DNA of 5,950 bases from Christensenella sp. UBA7584 (GCA_002477805.1 DLKQ01000011.1:1-5950), one strand, 5' to 3'; shown: positions 1 through 5,940, numbered from the stretch's first letter. The notes: generated from the sequence alone by a model not told the origin. Translations and numbers: made by a program.

Positions 1-1
1 C

Positions 2-115
2 ATAAACGAAAAATATAGTAAAAGCGAAACTAACATAAAACATATCAAAACTTACCCCAAACCCATTTTGCAACCCATAGAAGACATCACAAACCAAAAT
101 AAAAAGGGGAAGTGA
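2..115 (+). CDS. possible C-terminal tail of an unidentified upstream gene (partial)
   Basis: A reading frame is open from the window edge and ends in TGA at 113–115, giving 37 residues rich in Lys, Asn, Ile and Thr (it ends TNQNKKGK). A terminator follows 46 nt later, which fits the end of a + strand gene. Support is weak. A 37-codon open frame is not rare in such A-rich, T-poor DNA. Three of its four Pro codons are CCC, which the genes downstream hardly use, and no domain is recognisable. rpoC often lies upstream of rpsL in related bacteria, but nothing in these residues shows that this is RpoC. The same stretch could be non-coding. Confidence 0.2.
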   Translation: MNEKYSKSETNIKHIKTYPKPILQPIEDITNQNKKGK

Positions 116-161
116 TGTAAAAGTTAGCCTGCCCAAAACTTATTTTCACAAAAAAGAAACA

Positions 162-193
162 AAAAATAAATACCGATTTTGGTATTTATTTTT
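162..193. terminator. AT-rich bidirectional intrinsic terminator
   Basis: A perfect 13-bp inverted repeat (AAAAATAAATACC at 162–174 and GGTATTTATTTTT at 181–193) surrounds a 6-nt loop GATTTT. The end of the 3' arm supplies the U-run on the + strand, and the A-run of the 5' arm does the same for the - strand. Only two G-C pairs are present, so the stem is weak per base pair but long. It separates whatever lies upstream from the rpsL promoter. Confidence 0.6.
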
Positions 194-335
194 ATTTCCA
201 TTTTAAAATTTCTTTTAAACATTTCTGCCTATATACATTCTAAAAAATCAATGCTTATTTTTTCATATCTTTCACACCATTTTCCTTTTCTTATTATATA
301 TAACGCATTTTATTTAATATTCTTTGTAAAAATTA

Positions 336-364
336 TTGACAAACAAAAAAATATTTGCTACAAT
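336..364 (+). promoter_or_regulatory. sigma-A promoter of the rpsL operon
   Basis: TTGACA (336–341, perfect -35), a 17-bp spacer and TACAAT (359–364, one mismatch to the -10 consensus). TG lies at 356–357 directly before the -10 with one base between, an extended -10. DNA upstream (about 295–335) is nearly all A/T and could act as an UP element. The predicted start near 371 leaves a leader of almost 200 nt before rpsL. This is the main promoter for rpsL–rpsG–fusA. Confidence 0.85.
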
Positions 365-370
365 GAAACC

Positions 371-511
371 ACTACAAACTTTGCTTTGTAGCCGTTTTAT
401 TTTACGCTTCTTGTGTAAAGTAACCTTTCATCAAGTTTCAAGGTGTGGAAACAAGTTGAAAGAAGGCTGAAAGTAAACAGAATATCATTTCTACGCTGTT
501 TTACTTCTGGC
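371..511 (+). promoter_or_regulatory. structured 5' leader of the rpsL operon mRNA
   Basis: Three stem-loops follow one another. First, CTACAAA (372–378) pairs with TTTGTAG (385–391) across a 6-nt loop, right at the predicted 5' end of the mRNA. Second, 425–439 pairs with 448–462 (12 of 15 positions) around loop AAGGTGTG. Third, 466–480 pairs with 496–511 (13–14 pairs including G·U, with one bulged T and one mismatch) around a 15-nt loop. The first is a weak terminator candidate at best, because the T-rich stretch after it begins with CCG and is interrupted. Possible roles are protection of the 5' end, or a binding site for feedback control by a ribosomal protein; the role is inferred. It does not match a riboswitch class I know. 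Confidence 0.4.
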
Positions 512-568
512 ATATGGATTTTCAAAGGGTTGAATGAATTTCCAAGCAAAATCTTTTAGGAGGAAAAA

Positions 569-946
569 ATGCCAACAATAAATCAATTGATTAAACACGG
601 TCGCAAAGATAAGGTGAGAAAAACAAAATCACCTCTTCTTAATGGTTGTCCTCAAAAGCGTGGTGTTTGTACTGTTGTTACCACAACAACACCTAAAAAG
701 CCTAACTCTGCGCTTCGTAAAATTGCAAAAGTTCGTCTTAGCAATGGACAAGAAAGCACTATGTACATTCCAGGTATTGGGCACAACCTTCAAGAACACA
801 GTGTTGTTCTAGTTCGTGGCGGTCGTGTTCCTGACCTAATTGGTGTGCGTTATCACGTTATCCGTGGTGTCCTCGACACTGCTGGAACAGCAAAACGCAA
901 TCAAGGAAGAAGTAAATACGGGGCAAAGAAAGAGAAAAAAGCTTAG
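569..946 (+). CDS. rpsL: 30S ribosomal protein S12
   Basis: S12 sits at the decoding centre of the small subunit and helps monitor codon–anticodon pairing. The 125-residue product has the usual length and the family core: a basic N-terminus (MPTINQLI), CPQKRGVC (27–34), TPKKPNSALRK (41–51), GHNLQEHSV (71–79), the RGGRV loop (83–87), and the C-terminal RSKYG (114–118). The ATG is fixed by TAGGAGG at 557–563, 5 nt upstream, and by the conserved MPTINQ start. Asp89, the residue methylthiolated by RimO in E. coli, is kept. Position 88 is Pro and 91 is Ile, where most bacteria have Lys and Pro (RVKDLPG here reads RVPDLIG). Lys43 and Lys44 in the other streptomycin-linked segment are kept. It is the first gene of the operon, with rpsG 177 nt downstream. 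The stop is TAG. Confidence 0.98.
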   Translation: MPTINQLIKHGRKDKVRKTKSPLLNGCPQKRGVCTVVTTTTPKKPNSALRKIAKVRLSNGQESTMYIPGIGHNLQEHSVVLVRGGRVPDLIGVRYHVIRGVLDTAGTAKRNQGRSKYGAKKEKKA

Positions 947-963
947 CTTTTGCTTTTAGTGAA

Positions 964-1072
964 AAGTTGTTTTAAAAGTTTTTGTAATAGTTTCTAAATG
1001 CGAAAAAATAGGTTTGTCAAGGCAGACATCAAAAAAGCACAAAAAGCTTTTTCAAATATTTAAAAACAACTT
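964..1072 (+). promoter_or_regulatory. long-range stem in the rpsL–rpsG gap, candidate translational control site
   Basis: AAGTTGTTTT (964–973) is an exact reverse complement of AAAACAACTT (1063–1072). After one A·A mismatch, three more pairs follow inside, so the stem would fold most of the 177-nt gap into one domain. Within it, AAAAAGC (1032–1038) can pair with GCTTTTT (1046–1052), and GTC (1017–1019) with GAC (1025–1027). In E. coli, S7 represses its own synthesis by binding the rpsL–rpsG gap; an equivalent site here is an inference from position and folding only. The inner AT-rich hairpin is a poor terminator, having two G-C pairs and a short U-run. No internal promoter is evident. Confidence 0.3.
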
Positions 1073-1123
1073 CCACCCCACATTATTAATTAAAAACCCA
1101 AAATCTATTAAGGAGGAAAATTT

Positions 1124-1594
1124 ATGTCAAGAAGAAATGCTGCGCAAGTTCGCAAAGTGCTTTCTGACCCAAAATACGACAGTCAAGTTGTAGCAAAACT
1201 CATCAACCAGGTTATGATTGATGGAAAAAAAGGTATTGCGCAAAACTTGGTTTATGATGCACTAGACGTTCTGGCTGAAAAAACAGAGCTCAGTGCAATG
1301 GAAGCTTTAGACAAAGCGCTTGAAAATGTTATGCCTCTTGTCGAAACTAAACCAAGAAAGGTTGGTGGAGCAACTTACCAAGTTCCTGTAGAAGTTAGAC
1401 CAGCAAGAAGGCAAACACTTGCAATTCGTTGGATTGTTCTTTTTGCAAAAAAGCGTTCTGAAAGAGGAATGGAAAACAGACTTGCAGGAGAACTTGTTGA
1501 TGCGTTCAACGCAACAGGCGGAGCTGTGAAGAGAAAAGATGAACTTCACCGTATGGCTGAGGCAAACAAAGCGTTTGCGCACTTTAAATATTAA
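1124..1594 (+). CDS. rpsG: 30S ribosomal protein S7
   Basis: S7 is a primary 16S rRNA binder that starts assembly of the 30S head and contacts the E-site tRNA. The 156 residues equal the common bacterial length. The conserved stretches are a basic N-terminus (MSRRN), DPKYDS (15–20), LINQVMIDGKKGIAQ (26–40), NVMPLVETKPRKVGG (68–82) leading into the beta-hairpin YQVPVEVRPARR (85–96), AIRWIV (100–105), and the C-terminus AFAHFKY. The start is set by AAGGAGG at 1110–1116, 7 nt before the ATG. Its stop codon TAA (1592–1594) lies just before the ribosome binding site of fusA, with 14 nt between the genes, so the two are probably coupled. Confidence 0.98.
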   Translation: MSRRNAAQVRKVLSDPKYDSQVVAKLINQVMIDGKKGIAQNLVYDALDVLAEKTELSAMEALDKALENVMPLVETKPRKVGGATYQVPVEVRPARRQTLAIRWIVLFAKKRSERGMENRLAGELVDAFNATGGAVKRKDELHRMAEANKAFAHFKY

Positions 1595-1608
1595 AAAGGA
1601 GAAAATAA

Positions 1609-3684
1609 ATGGCAAGAACATATGCACTGGATAAAATAAGAAACATTGGTATTATGGCGCACATTGATGCGGGTAAAACTACAACAACCGAAAGAATCTT
1701 GTTTTATACTGGAAAAACTCACAAACTTGGTGAAGTTCACGAAGGTGCTGCTACTATGGACTGGATGGTTCAAGAACAAGAACGTGGTATTACTATCACT
1801 TCTGCAGCAACCACAACAAAGTGGAAAGATTGCCAAATCAACATCATTGACACTCCGGGACACGTAGACTTTACTATTGAAGTTGAGCGAAGTCTTAAAG
1901 TTTTGGACGGAGCTGTTGCTGTTTTTTGTGCACGTGGTGGTGTACAACCTCAAAGTGAAACAGTATGGCGCCAAGCAAACAAATATGGTGTTCCACGAAT
2001 TGCTTATGTAAACAAAATGGATATGAATGGTGCTGATTTTTATCGCGTTATTCAAATGATGAAAGACCGTTTGCACGCAAATGCTGTTCCAATTCAAATT
2101 CCAATTGGAAAAGCTGAAGAGTTTCAGGGTATTATTGACCTTGTTGAAATGGACGCTGTTATTTACAAAGATGATATGGGAAAAGAAATGGAAATCACCG
2201 ATATTCCAGAAAATCTAAAGGCTGAAGCGCAAAAATACCACGATTTAATGCTAGAAGCAATTGCTGATGTTGATGACGCATTGCTTGAAAAATATCTTGG
2301 TGGTGAAGAAATTACAAAAGATGAAATCAGAAGTGCACTTAGAAAAGGAACTATTGAATTAAAACTTAACCCTGTTGTTTGTGGTTCAAGTTACAAGAAC
2401 AAGGGTGTTCAAAAACTTCTTGATGCAATCGTTGACTATATGCCAAGCCCATTAGACATTCCTGCAATTAAAGGTGTGCTTCCTAATGGTGAAGAGACTG
2501 AGCGTAAAGCAAGTGATGATGAGCCATTTAGTGCTCTTGCATTCAAAGTTGTAACTGACCCATACGGAAAACTTACCTATTTCCGTGTATATAGTGGTCA
2601 TCTTGAAAGCGGAAGTTATGTGTACAACTCAACAAAAGGCAAAAAAGAGCGTGTTGCGCGTTTAATTCGAATGCACAGTAACGAGCGTCAGGAAATTAGC
2701 GAAGTTAGAACTGGTGATATTGCTGCTATTGTTGGTCTTAAAGATACAACAACAGGAGACACTCTTTGTGATGAAAAAGCACCTGTTATCCTTGAAAGTA
2801 TTAATTTCCCAGACCCTGTTATAAAAATCGCTATTGAGCCAAAGAACAAGCAAGCTCAGGAAAAGATGGTTCAAGCACTTCTTCGTTTTGTGGAGGAGGA
2901 CCCATCATTCAAAACTTATACAGACCAAGAAACTGGACAAACAATTATTGCCGGAATGGGTGAACTTCACCTAGATATTTACCGTGACCGCCTTGTTCGT
3001 GAATTTAATGTCGATGTTAATGTAGGAAAACCTCAGGTTGCTTACAAAGAGACAATTCGTTCAAAGACAAGAGCGGAAGGAAAATATATCCGTCAGTCTG
3101 GTGGAAAAGGTCAATATGGTCACTGTATTATTGAAATGGAACCTCTCGAAGCAGGAAAAGGTTATGAATTTGTTGACAAAATCGTTGGTGGTGCTATTCC
3201 TAAAGAATTTATTGCTCCAATCAATGATGGAATTAACGAAGCTAGACAAAACGGTGTAGTTGCTGGATATGAAATGGTTGACTTTAAAGTTACTCTCGTT
3301 GATGGTAGCTTCCACGATGTTGACTCTAGTGAAATGGCCTTCAAGATTGCTGGTAGTATGGCATTCAAAGAAGGTGCAAAAAATGCAAACCCTGTTCTTC
3401 TTGAACCAATGATGAAAGTTCAAGTTGAAGTTCCAGAAGAGTATCTTGGAGATGTTATGGGTGATATTAACCGTCGCCGTGGACAACTTAGAGATATGGA
3501 ACTTAAAAACGGACAACAAACCATTAACGCTGTTGTACCTCTTGCTGAAATGTTTGGTTATGCAACTGACCTTCGAAGCTTAACTCAAGGTCGTGGAATC
3601 TTCATTATGGAATTATCACACTATGAAGAAGTTCCAAAATTTGTTGCAGACAAGATTGTTGGCGAAAGAACAAAAGGTGCTTAA
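1609..3684 (+). CDS. fusA: elongation factor G (translocase GTPase)
   Basis: EF-G uses GTP to move tRNAs and mRNA through the ribosome and, with RRF, helps split ribosomes after termination. The 691 residues match the usual full length. G-domain motifs are all visible: P-loop AHIDAGKT (17–24), switch I RGITI (59–63), DTPGH (81–85), NKMD (135–138), and CGSS (258–261) in place of the more usual GSA. Domains II–III follow (about 300–480; GMGELHLDI in III). Domain IV carries the RQSGGKGQYGH segment (495–505) and the tip loop SFHDVDSS (567–574) that enters the decoding site. Domain V ends the protein. The start is set by AAGGAG at 1596–1601, 7 nt upstream, and by the family N-terminus MARTYALDKIRNIGIMAHID. 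CARGG at 107–111 has Arg109 where E. coli has Val. This is the canonical EF-G rather than a tetracycline-resistance relative, judged by its close match throughout and its operon position. Confidence 0.98.
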   Translation: MARTYALDKIRNIGIMAHIDAGKTTTTERILFYTGKTHKLGEVHEGAATMDWMVQEQERGITITSAATTTKWKDCQINIIDTPGHVDFTIEVERSLKVLDGAVAVFCARGGVQPQSETVWRQANKYGVPRIAYVNKMDMNGADFYRVIQMMKDRLHANAVPIQIPIGKAEEFQGIIDLVEMDAVIYKDDMGKEMEITDIPENLKAEAQKYHDLMLEAIADVDDALLEKYLGGEEITKDEIRSALRKGTIELKLNPVVCGSSYKNKGVQKLLDAIVDYMPSPLDIPAIKGVLPNGEETERKASDDEPFSALAFKVVTDPYGKLTYFRVYSGHLESGSYVYNSTKGKKERVARLIRMHSNERQEISEVRTGDIAAIVGLKDTTTGDTLCDEKAPVILESINFPDPVIKIAIEPKNKQAQEKMVQALLRFVEEDPSFKTYTDQETGQTIIAGMGELHLDIYRDRLVREFNVDVNVGKPQVAYKETIRSKTRAEGKYIRQSGGKGQYGHCIIEMEPLEAGKGYEFVDKIVGGAIPKEFIAPINDGINEARQNGVVAGYEMVDFKVTLVDGSFHDVDSSEMAFKIAGSMAFKEGAKNANPVLLEPMMKVQVEVPEEYLGDVMGDINRRRGQLRDMELKNGQQTINAVVPLAEMFGYATDLRSLTQGRGIFIMELSHYEEVPKFVADKIVGERTKGA

Positions 3685-3725
3685 TGTACAACTTAACAAA
3701 TTATTTAAAAATACACTTATTTTGT

Positions 3726-3754
3726 TTGACTAAAAATTAAAAATGTGTTAAAAT
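3726..3754 (+). promoter_or_regulatory. internal sigma-A promoter for tuf
   Basis: TTGACT (3726–3731), a 17-bp spacer and TAAAAT (3749–3754), with TG at 3746–3747 forming an extended -10. The -35 and -10 hexamers are identical to those of the rRNA promoter at 5622–5650. Predicted initiation near 3761 gives a leader of about 60 nt containing two small hairpins (TGCAA/TTGCA and GTGC/GCAC). No terminator is visible between fusA and this site, so tuf should be read both from the operon and from here. Confidence 0.75.
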
Positions 3755-3806
3755 TCAGTTAATTGCAAAATTTTGTTGCATAAATGTGCTTTGGCACTCA
3801 ATTTAT

Positions 3807-3814
3807 AAAAGGAG
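3807..3814 (+). promoter_or_regulatory. ribosome binding site that fixes the tuf start
   Basis: AAAAGGAG ends 8 nt before the ATG at 3823. The frame is open further upstream to an ATG at 3784, but that codon has no Shine–Dalgarno sequence and would add 13 residues unrelated to EF-Tu. Confidence 0.85.
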
Positions 3815-3822
3815 AATTAAAA

Positions 3823-5034
3823 ATGGCAAAAGCTAAATTTGAAAGAACAAAACCACACTTTAACCTTGGTACTATCGGACACGTTGACCACGGTAAAACA
3901 ACATTAACAGCTGCTATTACATCAACTTTAGCAGCAAAAGGTCTTGCTCAAGCAAGAGACTATGCCTCAATTGACAACACAAAAGAGGAAAGAGAAAGAG
4001 GAATTACAATCAACACAAGTCACGTTGAGTACGAAACAGCAAAACGTCACTACGCTCACGTTGACTGTCCAGGACACGCTGACTACGTAAAGAATATGAT
4101 TACTGGTGCTGCTCAAATGGATGGTGCTATCCTTGTAGTTGCTGCAACTGATGGTGTAATGCCACAAACTCGTGAACACATTCTTCTTGCTCGTCAGGTT
4201 GGTGTTCCATCTATTGTTGTATTTGTAAACAAAGTTGACCAACTTCCACCTGCTGACAAAGATGAACTTCTTGAACTTGTTGAAATGGAACTTCGTGACC
4301 TTCTTAACGAGTACGGATTTGACGGAGACAACACTCCAATTATCTTCGGTTCTGCAGTAAAAGCTTTGGAAGCTGCTACAAAAGGTAACGTTGATGGCGA
4401 AGACAGTAAATGTATTTTCGAACTTATGGACGCTATTGACAACTACTTCAAAGACCCAATTCGTGCAACTGACAAACCATTCTTGATGCCAGTTGAAGAC
4501 GTATTCACTATTACTGGTCGTGGAACTGTTGCAACAGGTCGTGTAGAACGCGGTGTTGTTAAAAATGGTGACACAGTTGAAATCGTTGGAATGGGACCTA
4601 CAAAAACAACAGTTATTACTGGTGTTGAAATGTTCAAGAAACTTCTTGACCAAGCTCAAGCTGGTGACAACATTGGTGTTCTTCTTCGTGGAATTGAAAG
4701 AAAGGACATTCAAAGAGGTCAAGTTATTTGTGCTCCTAAGTCAATAACTCCACACACACAATTCAAAGCAAGCGTTTATGTTCTTAAGAAAGAAGAAGGT
4801 GGAAGAAGTACTCCATTCGTTTCTGGATACCGTCCACAATTCTACTTCAGAACAACTGATGTTACTGGAACAATTACACTTCCTGAGGGCGTTGAAATTG
4901 TTATGCCAGGTGACAATGTAGAAATGAATGTTGAACTTATCACTCCAATTGCTATTGAAGAAGGACTTCGTTTTGCTATCCGTGAGGGTGGAAGAACTGT
5001 AGGTTCTGGTGTAGTTTCAAAAATTATTAAATAG
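3823..5034 (+). CDS. tuf: elongation factor Tu
   Basis: EF-Tu·GTP brings aminoacyl-tRNA to the ribosomal A site. From the ATG at 3823 the protein has 403 residues, somewhat longer than the usual 393–397. G-domain motifs: GHVDHGKT (19–26), RGITI (59–63) with the switch I Thr62, DCPGH (81–85) with catalytic His85, NKVD (136–139) in place of the common NKCD, and GSA (176–178). Domains II and III follow from about residue 217, including GRGTVATGRVERG (232–244), RPQFYFRTTDVTG (337–349) and REGGRTVG (387–394). The extra length lies in the G domain: LPPADKDE (141–148) after NKVDQ, and TKGNVDGEDSKC (186–197) before the domain II linker. GGRSTPF (326–332) has Ser329 where most EF-Tu proteins have His. 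It is the last gene before a strong terminator and also has its own promoter. The stop is TAG. Whether a second tuf copy exists elsewhere cannot be judged. Confidence 0.98.
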   Translation: MAKAKFERTKPHFNLGTIGHVDHGKTTLTAAITSTLAAKGLAQARDYASIDNTKEERERGITINTSHVEYETAKRHYAHVDCPGHADYVKNMITGAAQMDGAILVVAATDGVMPQTREHILLARQVGVPSIVVFVNKVDQLPPADKDELLELVEMELRDLLNEYGFDGDNTPIIFGSAVKALEAATKGNVDGEDSKCIFELMDAIDNYFKDPIRATDKPFLMPVEDVFTITGRGTVATGRVERGVVKNGDTVEIVGMGPTKTTVITGVEMFKKLLDQAQAGDNIGVLLRGIERKDIQRGQVICAPKSITPHTQFKASVYVLKKEEGGRSTPFVSGYRPQFYFRTTDVTGTITLPEGVEIVMPGDNVEMNVELITPIAIEEGLRFAIREGGRTVGSGVVSKIIK

Positions 5035-5047
5035 TTTTTAAAATACT

Positions 5048-5081
5048 AAAACAGGTAGAAAACTACCTGTTTTTTATTTTT
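5048..5081 (+). terminator. intrinsic terminator after tuf
   Basis: A perfect 11-bp stem (AAAACAGGTAG at 5048–5058 and CTACCTGTTTT at 5063–5073) closes on an AAAA loop, and T-rich sequence runs on to about 5081. It begins 13 nt after the tuf stop and should end the rpsL–tuf transcript. Confidence 0.92.
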
Positions 5082-5182
5082 AGTGACCTCTACAGGGCTA
5101 ATTCAGTATGCTGATTGATTTTTGTTTGTAATAAAAAAGTAATTCTTGTGATATAAAAATTCTAATCATTAATAGTTACTTC

Positions 5183-5202
5183 AAATAAAATTGATTTTAT
5201 TT
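5183..5202. repeat. short AT-only palindrome
   Basis: AAATAAAA (5183–5190) and TTTTATTT (5195–5202) are exact reverse complements around TTGA. The stem has only A-T pairs, so it would be weak in RNA; its role is unknown. Confidence 0.45.
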
Positions 5203-5227
5203 TGCTGTAAAACTGATTTCAAAGCAG

Positions 5228-5266
5228 AATATTAATAAAGATATGTGGTTTTACTTTATTAATATT
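5228..5266. repeat. perfect 13-bp inverted repeat with 13-nt loop
   Basis: AATATTAATAAAG (5228–5240) and CTTTATTAATATT (5254–5266) match exactly as reverse complements, with one G-C pair at the loop end. There is no following U-run, so it is not a typical terminator. It could be a protein-binding site, an RNA-stability element or an AT-rich chance structure. Confidence 0.5.
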
Positions 5267-5519
5267 TAATACTAGTGCCTGTAGTAATTGTAAGAATTAT
5301 GAATAAATATTTTTAGTTTTATTTCAATTTAGTGTGGGGCGTTAATGCCAAATTCACTATTATGGGTCTTTATTTTATAACTTAAATATTTTATTGGCTT
5401 GAATTTTGACGTAAAAGTTGATAAAAAATTGCTAGAAAATTTCTGTAAAAATTGGAATTTTACCCAATACTAGATTAAAATTTAATTCTCTTTCATTATA
5501 ATATAGCTTAAAGAACATC

Positions 5520-5579
5520 AAAAATAGGCTTAAAAACCACGACACACACGGTAGGGTGTGTCGAAAAACCCTATTTTTT
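5520..5579. terminator. nested double-stem terminator insulating the rRNA promoter
   Basis: The inner hairpin is CGACACAC (5540–5547) with GTGTGTCG (5556–5563); one mismatch and a C-G pair extend it. The outer stem is AAAAATAGG (5520–5528) with CCTATTTTT (5570–5578), whose T-run ends the structure. On the - strand the inner hairpin is followed within 3 nt by TTTTT, so it may also stop transcription in that direction. It lies 43 nt before the rRNA -35, where it would block read-through. Confidence 0.6.
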
Positions 5580-5621
5580 GCACTTTTTTCACAATTTTTC
5601 ATAATTTTTTTATAAATGTTG

Positions 5622-5650
5622 TTGACTTGATAAAAGGTTAGTGCTAAAAT
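5622..5650 (+). promoter_or_regulatory. rRNA-type sigma-A promoter
   Basis: TTGACT (5622–5627), a 17-bp spacer and TAAAAT (5645–5650), with TG at 5642–5643 as an extended -10. Initiation is expected near 5657–5659. Four T-tracts in helical phase lie just upstream (5574–5611). Together with the boxA-like element downstream, this reads as the start of an rRNA transcription unit. Confidence 0.82.
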
Positions 5651-5656
5651 ACCCTT

Positions 5657-5940
5657 GTATCACTCGAAGCGAGGATGAATTAAAAGGGTGATGCCACAAT
5701 CGTAGGATTGTGTGTGGCACATTGACAACTGCATAGTTTATATATAAGAACTGATGAGATCTTATATACAAATATTCTACAAAATGATAGTGTAATATGC
5801 AATTTCACAATTACAATTTATGCTAGAGTTTTTTAACAATAAACTAAAATTAACTTATGCTAAAACAAAGTATCAAAAGATACAATGTCAGAAGCAAAAA
5901 ATTATATGTAAACATAACATATAGCCAAATCGACGTATAC
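5657..5940 (+). ncRNA. pre-rRNA leader with boxA-like element and processing hairpins
   Basis: The predicted transcript first folds ACCCTT (5651–5656, at or just before the start) or nearby bases against AAGGGT (5684–5689), around CTCG/CGAG. A strong hairpin follows at 5692–5719 (GCCACAATC with GATTGTG and GTGGC, with a 4-nt bulge). GGCACATTGACAACT (5716–5730) matches the conserved Firmicutes TGCTCTTTGAAAACT boxA/leader element at 11 of 15 positions. Further stems are TATATAAGA/TCTTATATA (5742–5750 and 5761–5769 approximately), TGTAAT/ATTACA (5791–5815), GTATC/GATAC (5870–5883) and TATATGT/ACATATA (5903–5923). No tRNA is present. boxA elements load NusB–S10 to prevent early termination in rRNA units. 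The sequence resembles what normally lies between 16S and 23S. Confidence 0.65.

Larger units (their letters stand above)
5082..5519. other. gene-free AT-rich spacer between tuf and the rRNA region
   Basis: No reading frame with a plausible start, ribosome binding site and protein-like composition is present on either strand. The stretch holds several inverted repeats (listed separately), including TAGTG (5330–5334) with CACTA (5355–5359) around GGC/GCC. An isolated TATAAT lies at 5497–5502 without a matching -35. I recognise no RNA gene in it. Confidence 0.6.

Noticed and set aside
84..118. Inverted repeat ACATCAC/GTGATGT overlapping the possible upstream stop codon
   Set aside because: The stem is 7 bp with a 21-nt loop and has no U-run; the terminator at 162–193 is the better candidate.
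179..391. Open frame of 70 codons giving a very hydrophobic peptide
   Set aside because: It begins with TTG, lacks a ribosome binding site, is a translation of T-rich DNA, and runs across the terminator and the rpsL promoter.
514..537. Eight-codon frame (ATG to TGA) in the rpsL leader
   Set aside because: It has no ribosome binding site and no run of regulatory codons; likely chance.
1591..2097. 168-codon - strand frame over the start of fusA; similar frame at 3061–3519
   Set aside because: Both are shadows of fusA codon use, with no ribosome binding site or protein-like pattern.
3784..3822. In-frame upstream ATG that would extend EF-Tu by 13 residues
   Set aside because: There is no Shine–Dalgarno sequence before it, and the added residues do not resemble EF-Tu; the ATG at 3823 has a good site and the family start MAKAKFER.
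3967..4722. 251-codon open frame on the - strand inside tuf
   Set aside because: It is antisense to a fully conserved gene, rich in Ser, Asn, Phe and Val from the mirrored codon bias, and has no recognisable domain.
5497..5502. Perfect TATAAT as a possible extra promoter in the spacer
   Set aside because: No sequence close to TTGACA lies 15–19 bp upstream, and such hexamers are expected in AT-rich DNA.
5818..5862. Direct repeat TTATGCTA at 5818–5825 and 5855–5862
   Set aside because: Eight bases repeated once in an AT-rich leader is not enough to claim a repeat element; no sign of a CRISPR array or transposon ends.
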